A stretch of 64,000 nt of DNA from Metridium senile (Eukaryota; Cnidaria; Anthozoa; Actiniaria; Metridiidae): NCBI GenBank assembly GCA_949775045.1, contig OX459105.1, forward strand, positions 10,555,398-10,619,397, written 5' to 3'. Positions 33,126 to 47,600 of this stretch are shown piece after piece (the first letter of the stretch is position 1; every line of letters starts with the position of its first letter). Under the pieces are notes generated by a model. The model saw nothing but the letters and a program-made list of their open reading frames with translations, did no database searches and was not told where the DNA came from. The translations under genes were made by a program, and so were the position numbers.

Positions 33126-34289
33126 ATCAAGTAGTCACAGAGAAATGTTTTACCATGCATACTTAAGAAATGTTCGACTGTTTGATTTATGAAATGCTAC
33201 ACATAGACGGACTCTGTTAAAGGAAAACTATTTATTTTATTCTTAATTTGTTCTTTTGTAAAATTAATGACTGAACCATTTTTGAATAATTACATTTGTA
33301 TATTTAATGCTATCTACACATTAAAATCCACACTTGATAATGACATCGAACGAAACGTCGTATAGCGTTTGTCTTTCTTATCAATTTTATATTAAAGTCT
33401 AGACTTTAATCAAAACATAACATTTTTTTTCTAAAACAAAACAAATACATAGAATATAAAATAGCCAAAGCTAATTAGGAGAAAGCACTCCAATTAACAT
33501 GTCAAAAAGTGGGAAAAAATATTTAATGGATTAAATGCAAGTTAAAAATTATATTACAAAATAATATTGTTGTTTGGCACAATACAATTTCGTTTATTTA
33601 ATTCCTTTTTCTTTTGTTCTTTATCCCTACTATTTATTTATTTATTTATTTATTTACTTGGTTATATCAAATATATCAAAAAATTACCCTGTAAGAAAAT
33701 ATCAACTAGACGCATAACTGCATGAGCACGGGATTCTTTTTGATGCTCTAACTACGTTTAATTGTAAGTACAATTTATGAAAATTGACGCCTGCGTGAAC
33801 GCGCACTTTCATTAGAAATGTGTTTATCTACCTATATCTCATATGAATAATTTGCAGTTTCTTTTTATAGATTACCTTTAAAACTGCATGTCACTATATT
33901 GAAGTTCATAATCAGTATTAAACACATTTAACCTTGTGGGTAGTTCTGATTTCATGAGAAATGACTGTCATGCCGATTGTGACAATCAGAACTGATCCTC
34001 AATATTCATTATCATTACAAGATCATTTGATGAATTAATTTCATCTTTGTTATTATAAATAAAAGAATATAAACTCATTTCAACACATTGATGTACTGTA
34101 TTTTGTCCAAAGATAAAAGCAGTACGAGCTATATGGTGCTGTTATTGTCTTGCTTGGATCAACATATAGTGTGTTTTTAGGACCAGGATTTTTCTCGACA
34201 TCATAATATAGTTTACACTTACAATAATTAATTCATTAATCCACAGGAATCCCGAGTAATAAGAAATAACAGTACTATATGGATACATT
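33126..34289. other. Intergenic, no gene seen
   Basis: AT-rich; a TTTA microsatellite at 33637-33656. No supported coding or RNA feature. Confidence 0.5.
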
Positions 34290-35155
34290 TGTAAACAATA
34301 GAAGAAGAAAATCTAGGATACAGTACTTTTTAATAGTACTGCATTTATTAATTGTAAACAATAGAAGAAAAATCTAGGATACAGTACTTAGTACTGCATT
34401 TATTAATTGTAAACAATTAAAAAAAATATAGGATACAGTAAATAATAAAATATAGGATACTGTACTTAGTACTGCATTTATTAATTGTAAACAATTAAAA
34501 AAAAAATATAGGATACAGTAAATAATAAAATATAGGATACAGTACTTAGTACTGCTTTTTTTAATTGTAAACAATTAAAAAAAATATAGGATACAGTAAA
34601 TAATAAAATATAGGATACAGTACTTAGTACTGCATTTATTAATTGTAAACAATAGAAACAAATCTAGGATACAGTACTTAGTACTGTATTTATTTATTGT
34701 AAACAATAGAAACAAATCTAGGATACAGTACTTAGTACTGCATTTATATTTTGTTAATTGTAAACAATAAAAAAATCTAGGATACAGTACTTAGTACTGC
34801 ATTTTGTTAATTGTAAACAATAAAAAAATCTAGGATACAGTACTTAGTACTGCATTTTGTTAATTGTAAACAATAAAAAAAATCTAGGATACAGTACTTA
34901 GTACTGCATTTATTAATTGTAATTATAAACAATAGCAAAACAAAAATCTAGGATACAGTACTTAGTACTGCATTTTGTTAATTGTAAACAATAGAAAAAA
35001 ATCTAGGATACAGTACTTAGTACTGCATTTATTAATTGTAAACAATAGAAAAAAATCTAGGATACAGTACTTAGTACTGCATTTATTAATTGTAAACAAT
35101 AGAAAAAAATCTAGGATACAGTACTTAGTAAGTGCATTTAGTAATTGTAAATAAT
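34290..35155. repeat. ~55-60-bp hairpin-bearing minisatellite
   Basis: About 15 or more units of CTAGGATACAGTACTTAGT, ACTGCATTTATTAATTG and TAAACAATAGAAA. Each unit contains two short inverted repeats: CAGTAC-TTA-GTACTG and AATTGT-AA-ACAATT. Some units substitute an AAATAATAAAATATAGG block. Confidence 0.85.
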
Positions 35156-35530
35156 GATGTATACTGTTTATCATTAAAATAAAAATATTGAATTAATGCA
35201 ACATAACATAAGAATAACAAAAACGAAAACCAGTCTTTGTACGTTCGACACGTGAGATCGAGACAAAGCCATAGCACTGTCATGTGAGTTTACCTATTAC
35301 ACTCTCGATGACGTAATCATTAACGTAGTTGACTAATATGTTTACCAATTGCACCCTCGATGACTACTAATATGCCTGAAAACACGTTGCCTACTAATCA
35401 GTAATGACCGTAAGCACGTGCAGTTAAAAGAATTGCTAAATAAAGACATAAAAAAAGCGTGCGTGCCGCTGTTGTGAGAACACGAGAGAAGTGTTAAGAG
35501 AAGCACAACGCCAAGCGGAGTTCAAAATAG
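35156..35530. other. Intergenic, no gene seen
   Basis: Contains two similar segments with TTACC(T/A)ATT(A/G)CAC(C/T)CTCGATGAC near 35290 and 35343. No gene. Confidence 0.5.
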
Positions 35531-35685
35531 TCCTTTTCGCTGTTCCGTTGAGTGACCCCGAATAATATTTCCAAGTCGAGGTGTTGTTGCGCATAGCAAA
35601 ACTATAATTTATCATGCGCAACAACGCGAACATCGACTTAGAACTATCATTAATTCGTGGTCACTGAACGGAACTGTGAAAAGGA
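35531..35685. mobile_element. Intact fold-back element at the satellite edge
   Basis: TCCTTTTCGCTGTTCCGTT pairs with AACGGAACTGTGAAAAGGA, and inner blocks around GCGCATAGCAAAACTAT pair further. Same family as 31016-31362. The 171-bp satellite starts a few bases downstream. Confidence 0.8.
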
Positions 35686-35689
35686 ATAT

Positions 35690-38600
35690 TTAGTTCAAAA
35701 TTAATACAATTATTTATATGTTTTTATATATCAGTAAAGTCAACATTTTTTTTACGGTGTTACAAATTTCATTTTATTACCTATCGTTTATATCAAACAC
35801 CGACGCAGCCTATACTAGTTTACTCGCTAGTTTCCATTCAAAAGAAGCTAAAGTGTGTCCTTAGTTCAAAATTAATACAATTAGTTATATGTTTTTATAT
35901 ATCAGTAAAGTCAACATTTTTTTTACGGTGTTACAAATTTCATTCTATTACCTATCGTTTATATCAAACACCGACGCAGCCTATACTAGTTTACTCGCTA
36001 GTTTCCATTCAAAAGAAGCTAAAGTGTGTCCTTAGTTCAAAATTAATACAATTAGTTATATGTTTTTATATATCAGTAAAGTCAACATTTTTTTTACGGT
36101 GTTACAAATTTCATTCTATTACCTATCGTTTATATCAAACACCGACGCAGCCTATACTAGTTTACTCGCTAGTTTCCATTCAAAAGAAGCTAAAGTGTGT
36201 CCTTAGTTCAAAATTAATACAATTAGTTATATGTTTTAATATATCAGTTAAGTCAACATTTTTTTTACGGTGTTACAAATTTCATTCTATTACCTATCGT
36301 TTATATCAAACACCGACGCAGCCTATACTAGTTTACTCGCTAGTTTCCATTCAAAAGAAGCTAAAGTGTGTCCTTAGTTCAAAATTAATACAATTAGTTA
36401 TATATTTTTATTTATCAGTAAAGTCAACATTTTTTTTACGGTGTTACAAATTTCATTCTATTACCTATCGTTTATATCAAACACCGACGCAGCCTATACT
36501 AGTTTACTCGCTAGTTTCCATTCAAAAGAAGCTAAAGTGTGTCCTTAGTTCAAAATTAATACAATTAGTTATATGTTTTTATATATCAGTAAAGTCAACA
36601 TTTTTTTTACGGTGTTACAAATTTCATTCTATTACCTATCGTTTATATCAAACACCGACGCAGCCTATACTAGTTTACTCGCTAGTTTCCATTCAAAAGA
36701 AGCTAAAGTGTGTCCTTAGTTCAAAATTAATACAATTAGTTATATGTTTTAATATATCAGTTAAGTCAACATTTTTTTTACGGTGTTACAAATTTCATTC
36801 TATTACCTATCGTTTATATCAAACACCGACGCAGCCTATACTAGTTTACTCGCTAGTTTCCATTCAAAAGAAGCTAAAGTGTGTCCTTAGTTCAAAATTA
36901 ATACAATTAGTTATATATTTTTATTTATCAGTAAAGTCAACATTTTTTTTACGGTGTTACAAATTTCATTCTATTACCTATCGTTTATATCAAACACCGA
37001 CGCAGCCTATACTAGTTTACTCGCTAGTTTCCATTCAAAAGAAGCTAAAGTGTGTCCTTAGTTCAAAATTAATACAATTAGTTATATGTTTTTATATATC
37101 AGTAAAGTCAACATTTTTTTTACGGTGTTACAAATTTCATTCTATTACCTATCGTTTATATCAAACACCGACGCAGCCTATACTAGTTTACTCGCTAGTT
37201 TCCATTCAAAAGAAGCTAAAGTGTGTCCTTAGTTCAAAATTAATACAATTAGTTATATATTTTTATTTATCAGTAAAGTCAACATTTTTTTTACGGTGTT
37301 ACAAATTTCATTCTATTACCTATCGTTTATATCAAACACCGACGCAGCCTATACTAGTTTACTCGCTAGTTTCCATTCAAAAGAAGCTAAAGTGTGTCCT
37401 TAGTTCAAAATTAATACAATTATTTATATGTTTTAATATATCAGTTAAGTCAACATTTTTTTTACGGTGTTACAAATTTCATTCTATTACCTATCGTTTA
37501 TATCAAACACCGACGCAGCCTATACTAGTTTACTCGCTAGTTTCCATTCAAAAGAAGCTAAAGTGTGTCCTTAGTTCAAAATTAATACAATTAGTTATAT
37601 GTTTTAATATATCAGTTAAGTCAACATTTTTTTTACGGTGTTACAAATTTCATTCTATTACCTATCGTTTATATCAAACACCGACGCAGCCTATACTAGT
37701 TTACTCGCTAGTTTCCATTCAAAAGAAGCTAAAGTGTGTCCTTAGTTCAAAATTAATACAATTAGTTATATATTTTTATTTATCAGTAAAGTCAACATTT
37801 TTTTTACGGTGTTACAAATTTCATTCTATTACCTATCGTTTATATCAAACACCGACGCAGCCTATACTAGTTTACTCGCTAGTTTCCATTCAAAAGAAGC
37901 TAAAGTGTGTCCTTAGTTCAAAATTAATACAATTAGTTATATGTTTTTATATATCAGTAAAGTCAACATTTTTTTTACGGTGTTACAAATTTCATTCTAT
38001 TACCTATCGTTTATATCAAACACCGACGCAGCCTATACTAGTTTACTCGCTAGTTTCCATTCAAAAGAAGCTAAAGTGTGTCCTTAGTTCAAAATTAATA
38101 CAATTAGTTATATATTTTTATTTATCAGTAAAGTCAACATTTTTTTTACGGTGTTACAAATTTCATTCTATTACCTATCGTTTATATCAAACACCGACGC
38201 AGCCTATACTAGTTTACTCGCTAGTTTCCATTCAAAAGAAGCTAAAGTGTGTCCTTAGTTCAAAATTAATACAATTATTTATATGTTTTAATATATCAGT
38301 TAAGTCAACATTTTTTTTACGGTGTTACAAATTTCATTCTATTACCTATCGTTTATATCAAACACCGACGCAGCCTATACTAGTTTACTCGCTAGTTTCC
38401 ATTCAAAAGAAGCTAAAGTGTGTCCTTAGTTCAAAATTAATACAATTATTTATATGTTTTAATATATCAGTTAAGTCAACATTTTTTTTACGGTGTTACA
38501 AATTTCATTCTATTACCTATCGTTTATATCAAACACCGACGCAGCCTATACTAGTTTACTCGCTAGTTTCCATTCAAAAGAAGCTAAAGTGTGTCCTTAG

Positions 38601-41600
38601 TTCAAAATTAATACAATTATTTATATGTTTTAATATATCAGTTAAGTCAACATTTTTTTTACGGTGTTACAAATTTCATTCTATTACCTATCGTTTATAT
38701 CAAACACCGACGCAGCCTATACTAGTTTACTCGCTAGTTTCCATTCAAAAGAAGCTAAAGTGTGTCCTTAGTTCAAAATTAATACAATTATTTATATGTT
38801 TTAATATATCAGTTAAGTCAACATTTTTTTTACGGTGTTACAAATTTCATTCTATTACCTATCGTTTATATCAAACACCGACGCAGCCTATACTAGTTTA
38901 CTCGCTAGTTTCCATTCAAAAGAAGCTAAAGTGTGTCCTTAGTTCAAAATTAATACAATTATTTATATGTTTTAATATATCAGTTAAGTCAACATTTTTT
39001 TTACGGTGTTACAAATTTCATTCTATTACCTATCGTTTATATCAAACACCGACGCAGCCTATACTAGTTTACTCGCTAGTTTCCATTCAAAAGAAGCTAA
39101 AGTGTGTCCTTAGTTCAAAATTAATACAATTATTTATATGTTTTAATATATCAGTTAAGTCAACATTTTTTTTACGGTGTTACAAATTTCATTCTATTAC
39201 CTATCGTTTATATCAAACACCGACGCAGCCTATACTAGTTTACTCGCTAGTTTCCATTCAAAAGAAGCTAAAGTGTGTCCTTAGTTCAAAATTAATACAA
39301 TTATTTATATGTTTTAATATATCAGTTAAGTCAACATTTTTTTTACGGTGTTACAAATTTCATTCTATTACCTATCGTTTATATCAAACACCGACGCAGC
39401 CTATACTAGTTTACTCGCTAGTTTCCATTCAAAAGAAGCTAAAGTGTGTCCTTAGTTCAAAATTAATACAATTATTTATATGTTTTTATATATCAGTAAA
39501 GTCAACATTTTTTTTACGGTGTTACAAATTTCATTCTATTACCTATCGTTTATATCAAACACCGACGCAGCCTATACTAGTTTACTCGCTAGTTTCCATT
39601 CAAAAGAAGCTAAAGTGTGTCCTTAGTTCAAAATTAATACAATTATTTATATGTTTTAATATATCAGTTAAGTCAACATTTTTTTTACGGTGTTACAAAT
39701 TTCATTCTATTACCTATCGTTTATATCAAACACCGACGCAGCCTATACTAGTTTACTCGCTAGTTTCCATTCAAAAGAAGCTAAAGTGTGTCCTTAGTTC
39801 AAAATTAATACAATTAGTTATATGTTTTTATATATCAGTAAAGTCAACATTTTTTTTACGGTGTTACAAATTTCATTCTATTACCTATCGTTTATATCAA
39901 ACACCGACGCAGCCTATACTAGTTTACTCGCTAGTTTCCATTCAAAAGAAGCTAAAGTGTGTCCTTAGTTCAAAATTAATACAATTAGTTATATATTTTT
40001 ATTTATCAGTAAAGTCAACATTTTTTTTACGGTGTTACAAATTTCATTCTATTACCTATCGTTTATATCAAACACCGACGCAGCCTATACTAGTTTACTC
40101 GCTAGTTTCCATTCAAAAGAAGCTAAAGTGTGTCCTTAGTTCAAAATTAATACAATTATTTATATGTTTTAATATATCAGTTAAGTCAACATTTTTTTTA
40201 CGGTGTTACAAATTTCATTCTATTACCTATCGTTTATATCAAACACCGACGCAGCCTATACTAGTTTACTCGCTAGTTTCCATTCAAAAGAAGCTAAAGT
40301 GTGTCCTTAGTTCAAAATTAATACAATTATTTATATGTTTTAATATATCAGTTAAGTCAACATTTTTTTTACGGTGTTACAAATTTCATTCTATTACCTA
40401 TCGTTTATATCAAACACCGACGCAGCCTATACTAGTTTACTCGCTAGTTTCCATTCAAAAGAAGCTAAAGTGTGTCCTTAGTTCAAAATTAATACAATTA
40501 TTTATATGTTTTAATATATCAGTTAAGTCAACATTTTTTTTACGGTGTTACAAATTTCATTCTATTACCTATCGTTTATATCAAACACCGACGCAGCCTA
40601 TACTAGTTTACTCGCTAGTTTCCATTCAAAAGAAGCTAAAGTGTGTCCTTAGTTCAAAATTAATACAATTATTTATATGTTTTAATATATCAGTTAAGTC
40701 AACATTTTTTTTACGGTGTTACAAATTTCATTCTATTACCTATCGTTTATATCAAACACCGACGCAGCCTATACTAGTTTACTCGCTAGTTTCCATTCAA
40801 AAGAAGCTAAAGTGTGTCCTTAGTTCAAAATTAATACAATTATTTATATGTTTTAATATATCAGTTAAGTCAACATTTTTTTTACGGTGTTACAAATTTC
40901 ATTCTATTACCTATCGTTTATATCAAACACCGACGCAGCCTATACTAGTTTACTCGCTAGTTTCCATTCAAAAGAAGCTAAAGTGTGTCCTTAGTTCAAA
41001 ATTAATACAATTATTTATATGTTTTAATATATCAGTTAAGTCAACATTTTTTTTACGGTGTTACAAATTTCATTCTATTACCTATCGTTTATATCAAACA
41101 CCGACGCAGCCTATACTAGTTTACTCGCTAGTTTCCATTCAAAAGAAGCTAAAGTGTGTCCTTAGTTCAAAATTAATACAATTATTTATATGTTTTTATA
41201 TATCAGTAAAGTCAACATTTTTTTTACGGTGTTACAAATTTCATTCTATTACCTATCGTTTATATCAAACACCGACGCAGCCTATACTAGTTTACTCGCT
41301 AGTTTCCATTCAAAAGAAGCTAAAGTGTGTCCTTAGTTCAAAATTAATACAATTATTTATATGTTTTAATATATCAGTTAAGTCAACATTTTTTTTACGG
41401 TGTTACAAATTTCATTCTATTACCTATCGTTTATATCAAACACCGACGCAGCCTATACTAGTTTACTCGCTAGTTTCCATTCAAAAGAAGCTAAAGTGTG
41501 TCCTTAGTTCAAAATTAATACAATTAGTTATATGTTTTAATATATCAGTTAAGTCAACATTTTTTTTACGGTGTTACAAATTTCATTCTATTACCTATCG

Positions 41601-44600
41601 TTTATATCAAACACCGACGCAGCCTATACTAGTTTACTCGCTAGTTTCCATTCAAAAGAAGCTAAAGTGTGTCCTTAGTTCAAAATTAATACAATTATTT
41701 ATATGTTTTTATATATCAGTTAAGTCAACATTTTTTACGGTGTTACAAATTTCATTCTATTACCTATCGTTTATATCAAACACCGACGCAGCCTATACTA
41801 AAGTGTGTCCTTAGTTCAAAATTAATACAATTAGTTATATATTTTTATTTATCAGTAAAGTCAACATTTTTTTTACGGTGTTACAAATTTCATTCTATTA
41901 CCTATCGTTTATATCAAACACCGACGCAGCCTATACTAGTTTACTCGCTAGTTTCCATTCAAAAGAAGCTAAAGTGTGTCCTTAGTTCAAAATTAATACA
42001 ATTAGTTATATGTTTTTATTTATCAGTAAAGTCAACATTTTTTTACGGTGTTACAAATTTCATTTTATTACCTATCGTTTATATCAAACACCGACGCAGC
42101 CTATACTAGTTTACTCGCTAGTTTCCATTCAAAAGAAGCTAAAGTGTGTCCTTAGTTCAAAATTAATACAATTAGTTATATGTTTTTATATATCAGTAAA
42201 GTCAACATTTTTTTTACGGTGTTACAAATTTCATTCTATTACCTATCGTTTATATCAAACACCGACGCAGCCTATACTAGTTTACTCGCTAGTTTCCATT
42301 CAAAAGAAGCTAAAGTGTGCCCTTAGTTCAAAATTAATACAATTAGTTATATGTTTTTATATATCAGTAAAGTCAACATTTTTTTTACGGTGTTACAAAT
42401 TTCATTCTATTACCTATCGTTTATATCAAACACCGACGCAGCCTATACTAGTTTACTCGCTAGTTTCCATTCAAAAGAAGCTAAAGTGTGCCCTTAGTTC
42501 AAAATTAATACAATTAGTTATATGTTTTTATATATCAGTAAGTCAACATTTTTTTTACGGTGTTACAAATTTCATTCTATTACCTATCGTTTATATCAAA
42601 CACCGACGCAGCCTATACTAGTTTACTCGCTAGTTTCCATTCAAAAGAAGCTAAAGTGTGTCCTTAGTTCAAAATTAATACAATTAGTTATATGTTTTTA
42701 TATATCAGTTAAGTCAACATTTTTTTTACGGTGTTACAAATTTCATTCTATTACCTATCGTTTATATCAAACACCGACGCAGCCTATACTAGTTTACTCG
42801 CTAGTTTCCATTCAAAAGAAGCTAAAGTGTGTCCTTAGTTCAAAATTAATACAATTAGTTATATGTTTTTATATATCAGTAAAGTCAACATTTTTTTTAC
42901 GGTGTTACAAATTTCATTCTATTACCTATCGTTTATATCAAACACCGACGCAGCCTATACTAGTTTACTCGCTAGTTTCCATTCAAAAGAAGCTAAAGTG
43001 TGTCCTTAGTTCAAAATTAATACAATTAGTTATATATTTTTATTTATCAGTAAAGTCAACATTTTTTTTACGGTGTTACAAATTTCATTCTATTACCTAT
43101 CGTTTATATCAAACACCGACGCAGCCTATACTAGTTTACTCGCTAGTTTCCATTCAAAAGAAGCTAAAGTGTGTCCTTAGTTCAAAATTAATACAATTAG
43201 TTATATGTTTTTATATATCAGTAAAGTCAACATTTTTTTTACGGTGTTACAAATTTCATTCTATTACCTATCGTTTATATCAAACACCGACGCAGCCTAT
43301 ACTAGTTTACTCGCTAGTTTCCATTCAAAAGAAGCTAAAGTGTGTCCTTAGTTCAAAATTAATACAATTAGTTATATATTTTTATTTATCAGTAAAGTCA
43401 ACATTTTTTTTACGGTGTTACAAATTTCATTCTATTACCTATCGTTTATATCAAACACCGACGCAGCCTATACTAGTTTACTCGCTAGTTTCCATTCAAA
43501 AGAAGCTAAAGTGTGTCCTTAGTTCAAAATTAATACAATTATTTATATGTTTTAATATATCAGTTAAGTCAACATTTTTTTTACGGTGTTACAAATTTCA
43601 TTCTATTACCTATCGTTTATATCAAACACCGACGCAGCCTATACTAGTTTACTCGCTAGTTTCCATTCAAAAGAAGCTAAAGTGTGTCCTTAGTTCAAAA
43701 TTAATACAATTAGTTATATGTTTTAATATATCAGTTAAGTCAACATTTTTTTTACGGTGTTACAAATTTCATTCTATTACCTATCGTTTATATCAAACAC
43801 CGACGCAGCCTATACTAGTTTACTCGCTAGTTTCCATTCAAAAGAAGCTAAAGTGTGTCCTTAGTTCAAAATTAATACAATTAGTTATATATTTTTATTT
43901 ATCAGTAAAGTCAACATTTTTTTTACGGTGTTACAAATTTCATTCTATTACCTATCGTTTATATCAAACACCGACGCAGCCTATACTAGTTTACTCGCTA
44001 GTTTCCATTCAAAAGAAGCTAAAGTGTGTCCTTAGTTCAAAATTAATACAATTAGTTATATGTTTTTATATATCAGTAAAGTCAACATTTTTTTTACGGT
44101 GTTACAAATTTCATTCTATTACCTATCGTTTATATCAAACACCGACGCAGCCTATACTAGTTTACTCGCTAGTTTCCATTCAAAAGAAGCTAAAGTGTGT
44201 CCTTAGTTCAAAATTAATACAATTAGTTATATATTTTTATTTATCAGTAAAGTCAACATTTTTTTTACGGTGTTACAAATTTCATTCTATTACCTATCGT
44301 TTATATCAAACACCGACGCAGCCTATACTAGTTTACTCGCTAGTTTCCATTCAAAAGAAGCTAAAGTGTGTCCTTAGTTCAAAATTAATACAATTATTTA
44401 TATGTTTTAATATATCAGTTAAGTCAACATTTTTTTTACGGTGTTACAAATTTCATTCTATTACCTATCGTTTATATCAAACACCGACGCAGCCTATACT
44501 AGTTTACTCGCTAGTTTCCATTCAAAAGAAGCTAAAGTGTGTCCTTAGTTCAAAATTAATACAATTATTTATATGTTTTAATATATCAGTTAAGTCAACA

Positions 44601-47600
44601 TTTTTTTTACGGTGTTACAAATTTCATTCTATTACCTATCGTTTATATCAAACACCGACGCAGCCTATACTAGTTTACTCGCTAGTTTCCATTCAAAAGA
44701 AGCTAAAGTGTGTCCTTAGTTCAAAATTAATACAATTATTTATATGTTTTAATATATCAGTTAAGTCAACATTTTTTTTACGGTGTTACAAATTTCATTC
44801 TATTACCTATCGTTTATATCAAACACCGACGCAGCCTATACTAGTTTACTCGCTAGTTTCCATTCAAAAGAAGCTAAAGTGTGTCCTTAGTTCAAAATTA
44901 ATACAATTATTTATATGTTTTAATATATCAGTTAAGTCAACATTTTTTTTACGGTGTTACAAATTTCATTCTATTACCTATCGTTTATATCAAACACCGA
45001 CGCAGCCTATACTAGTTTACTCGCTAGTTTCCATTCAAAAGAAGCTAAAGTGTGTCCTTAGTTCAAAATTAATACAATTATTTATATGTTTTAATATATC
45101 AGTTAAGTCAACATTTTTTTTACGGTGTTACAAATTTCATTCTATTACCTATCGTTTATATCAAACACCGACGCAGCCTATACTAGTTTACTCGCTAGTT
45201 TCCATTCAAAAGAAGCTAAAGTGTGTCCTTAGTTCAAAATTAATACAATTATTTATATGTTTTTATATATCAGTAAAGTCAACATTTTTTTTACGGTGTT
45301 ACAAATTTCATTCTATTACCTATCGTTTATATCAAACACCGACGCAGCCTATACTAGTTTACTCGCTAGTTTCCATTCAAAAGAAGCTAAAGTGTGTCCT
45401 TAGTTCAAAATTAATACAATTATTTATATGTTTTAATATATCAGTTAAGTCAACATTTTTTTTACGGTGTTACAAATTTCATTCTATTACCTATCGTTTA
45501 TATCAAACACCGACGCAGCCTATACTAGTTTACTCGCTAGTTTCCATTCAAAAGAAGCTAAAGTGTGTCCTTAGTTCAAAATTAATACAATTAGTTATAT
45601 GTTTTTATATATCAGTAAAGTCAACATTTTTTTTACGGTGTTACAAATTTCATTCTATTACCTATCGTTTATATCAAACACCGACGCAGCCTATACTAGT
45701 TTACTCGCTAGTTTCCATTCAAAAGAAGCTAAAGTGTGTCCTTAGTTCAAAATTAATACAATTAGTTATATATTTTTATTTATCAGTAAAGTCAACATTT
45801 TTTTTACGGTGTTACAAATTTCATTCTATTACCTATCGTTTATATCAAACACCGACGCAGCCTATACTAGTTTACTCGCTAGTTTCCATTCAAAAGAAGC
45901 TAAAGTGTGTCCTTAGTTCAAAATTAATACAATTATTTATATGTTTTAATATATCAGTTAAGTCAACATTTTTTTTACGGTGTTACAAATTTCATTCTAT
46001 TACCTATCGTTTATATCAAACACCGACGCAGCCTATACTAGTTTACTCGCTAGTTTCCATTCAAAAGAAGCTAAAGTGTGTCCTTAGTTCAAAATTAATA
46101 CAATTATTTATATGTTTTAATATATCAGTTAAGTCAACATTTTTTTTACGGTGTTACAAATTTCATTCTATTACCTATCGTTTATATCAAACACCGACGC
46201 AGCCTATACTAGTTTACTCGCTAGTTTCCATTCAAAAGAAGCTAAAGTGTGTCCTTAGTTCAAAATTAATACAATTATTTATATGTTTTAATATATCAGT
46301 TAAGTCAACATTTTTTTTACGGTGTTACAAATTTCATTCTATTACCTATCGTTTATATCAAACACCGACGCAGCCTATACTAGTTTACTCGCTAGTTTCC
46401 ATTCAAAAGAAGCTAAAGTGTGTCCTTAGTTCAAAATTAATACAATTATTTATATGTTTTAATATATCAGTTAAGTCAACATTTTTTTTACGGTGTTACA
46501 AATTTCATTCTATTACCTATCGTTTATATCAAACACCGACGCAGCCTATACTAGTTTACTCGCTAGTTTCCATTCAAAAGAAGCTAAAGTGTGTCCTTAG
46601 TTCAAAATTAATACAATTATTTATATGTTTTAATATATCAGTTAAGTCAACATTTTTTTTACGGTGTTACAAATTTCATTCTATTACCTATCGTTTATAT
46701 CAAACACCGACGCAGCCTATACTAGTTTACTCGCTAGTTTCCATTCAAAAGAAGCTAAAGTGTGTCCTTAGTTCAAAATTAATACAATTATTTATATGTT
46801 TTAATATATCAGTTAAGTCAACATTTTTTTTACGGTGTTACAAATTTCATTCTATTACCTATCGTTTATATCAAACACCGACGCAGCCTATACTAGTTTA
46901 CTCGCTAGTTTCCATTCAAAAGAAGCTAAAGTGTGTCCTTAGTTCAAAATTAATACAATTATTTATATGTTTTTATATATCAGTAAAGTCAACATTTTTT
47001 TTACGGTGTTACAAATTTCATTCTATTACCTATCGTTTATATCAAACACCGACGCAGCCTATACTAGTTTACTCGCTAGTTTCCATTCAAAAGAAGCTAA
47101 AGTGTGTCCTTAGTTCAAAATTAATACAATTATTTATATGTTTTAATATATCAGTTAAGTCAACATTTTTTTTACGGTGTTACAAATTTCATTCTATTAC
47201 CTATCGTTTATATCAAACACCGACGCAGCCTATACTAAAGTGTGTCCTTAGTTCAAAATTAATACAATTAGTTATATATTTTTATTTATCAGTAAAGTCA
47301 ACATTTTTTTTACGGTGTTACAAATTTCATTCTATTACCTATCGTTTATATCAAACACCGACGCAGCCTATACTAGTTTACTCGCTAGTTTCCATTCAAA
47401 AGAAGCTAAAGTGTGTCCTTAGTTCAAAATTAATACAATTAGTTATATGTTTTTATTTATCAGTAAAGTCAACATTTTTTTACGGTGTTACAAATTTCAT
47501 TTTATTACCTATCGTTTATATCAAACACCGACGCAGCCTATACTAGTTTACTCGCTAGTTTCCATTCAAAAGAAGCTAAAGTGTGTCCTTAGTTCAAAAT

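Noticed and set aside
32497..33160. Three overlapping minus-strand frames of about 205 codons rich in Phe, Leu and Cys
   Set aside because: An octamer repeat without stop triplets is open in all frames; purely compositional.
33335..33366. Fourth hammerhead-like site (GAACGAAACGTCG)
   Set aside because: GAAACGTC is present, but the upstream CUGANGA core and a stem II are not.
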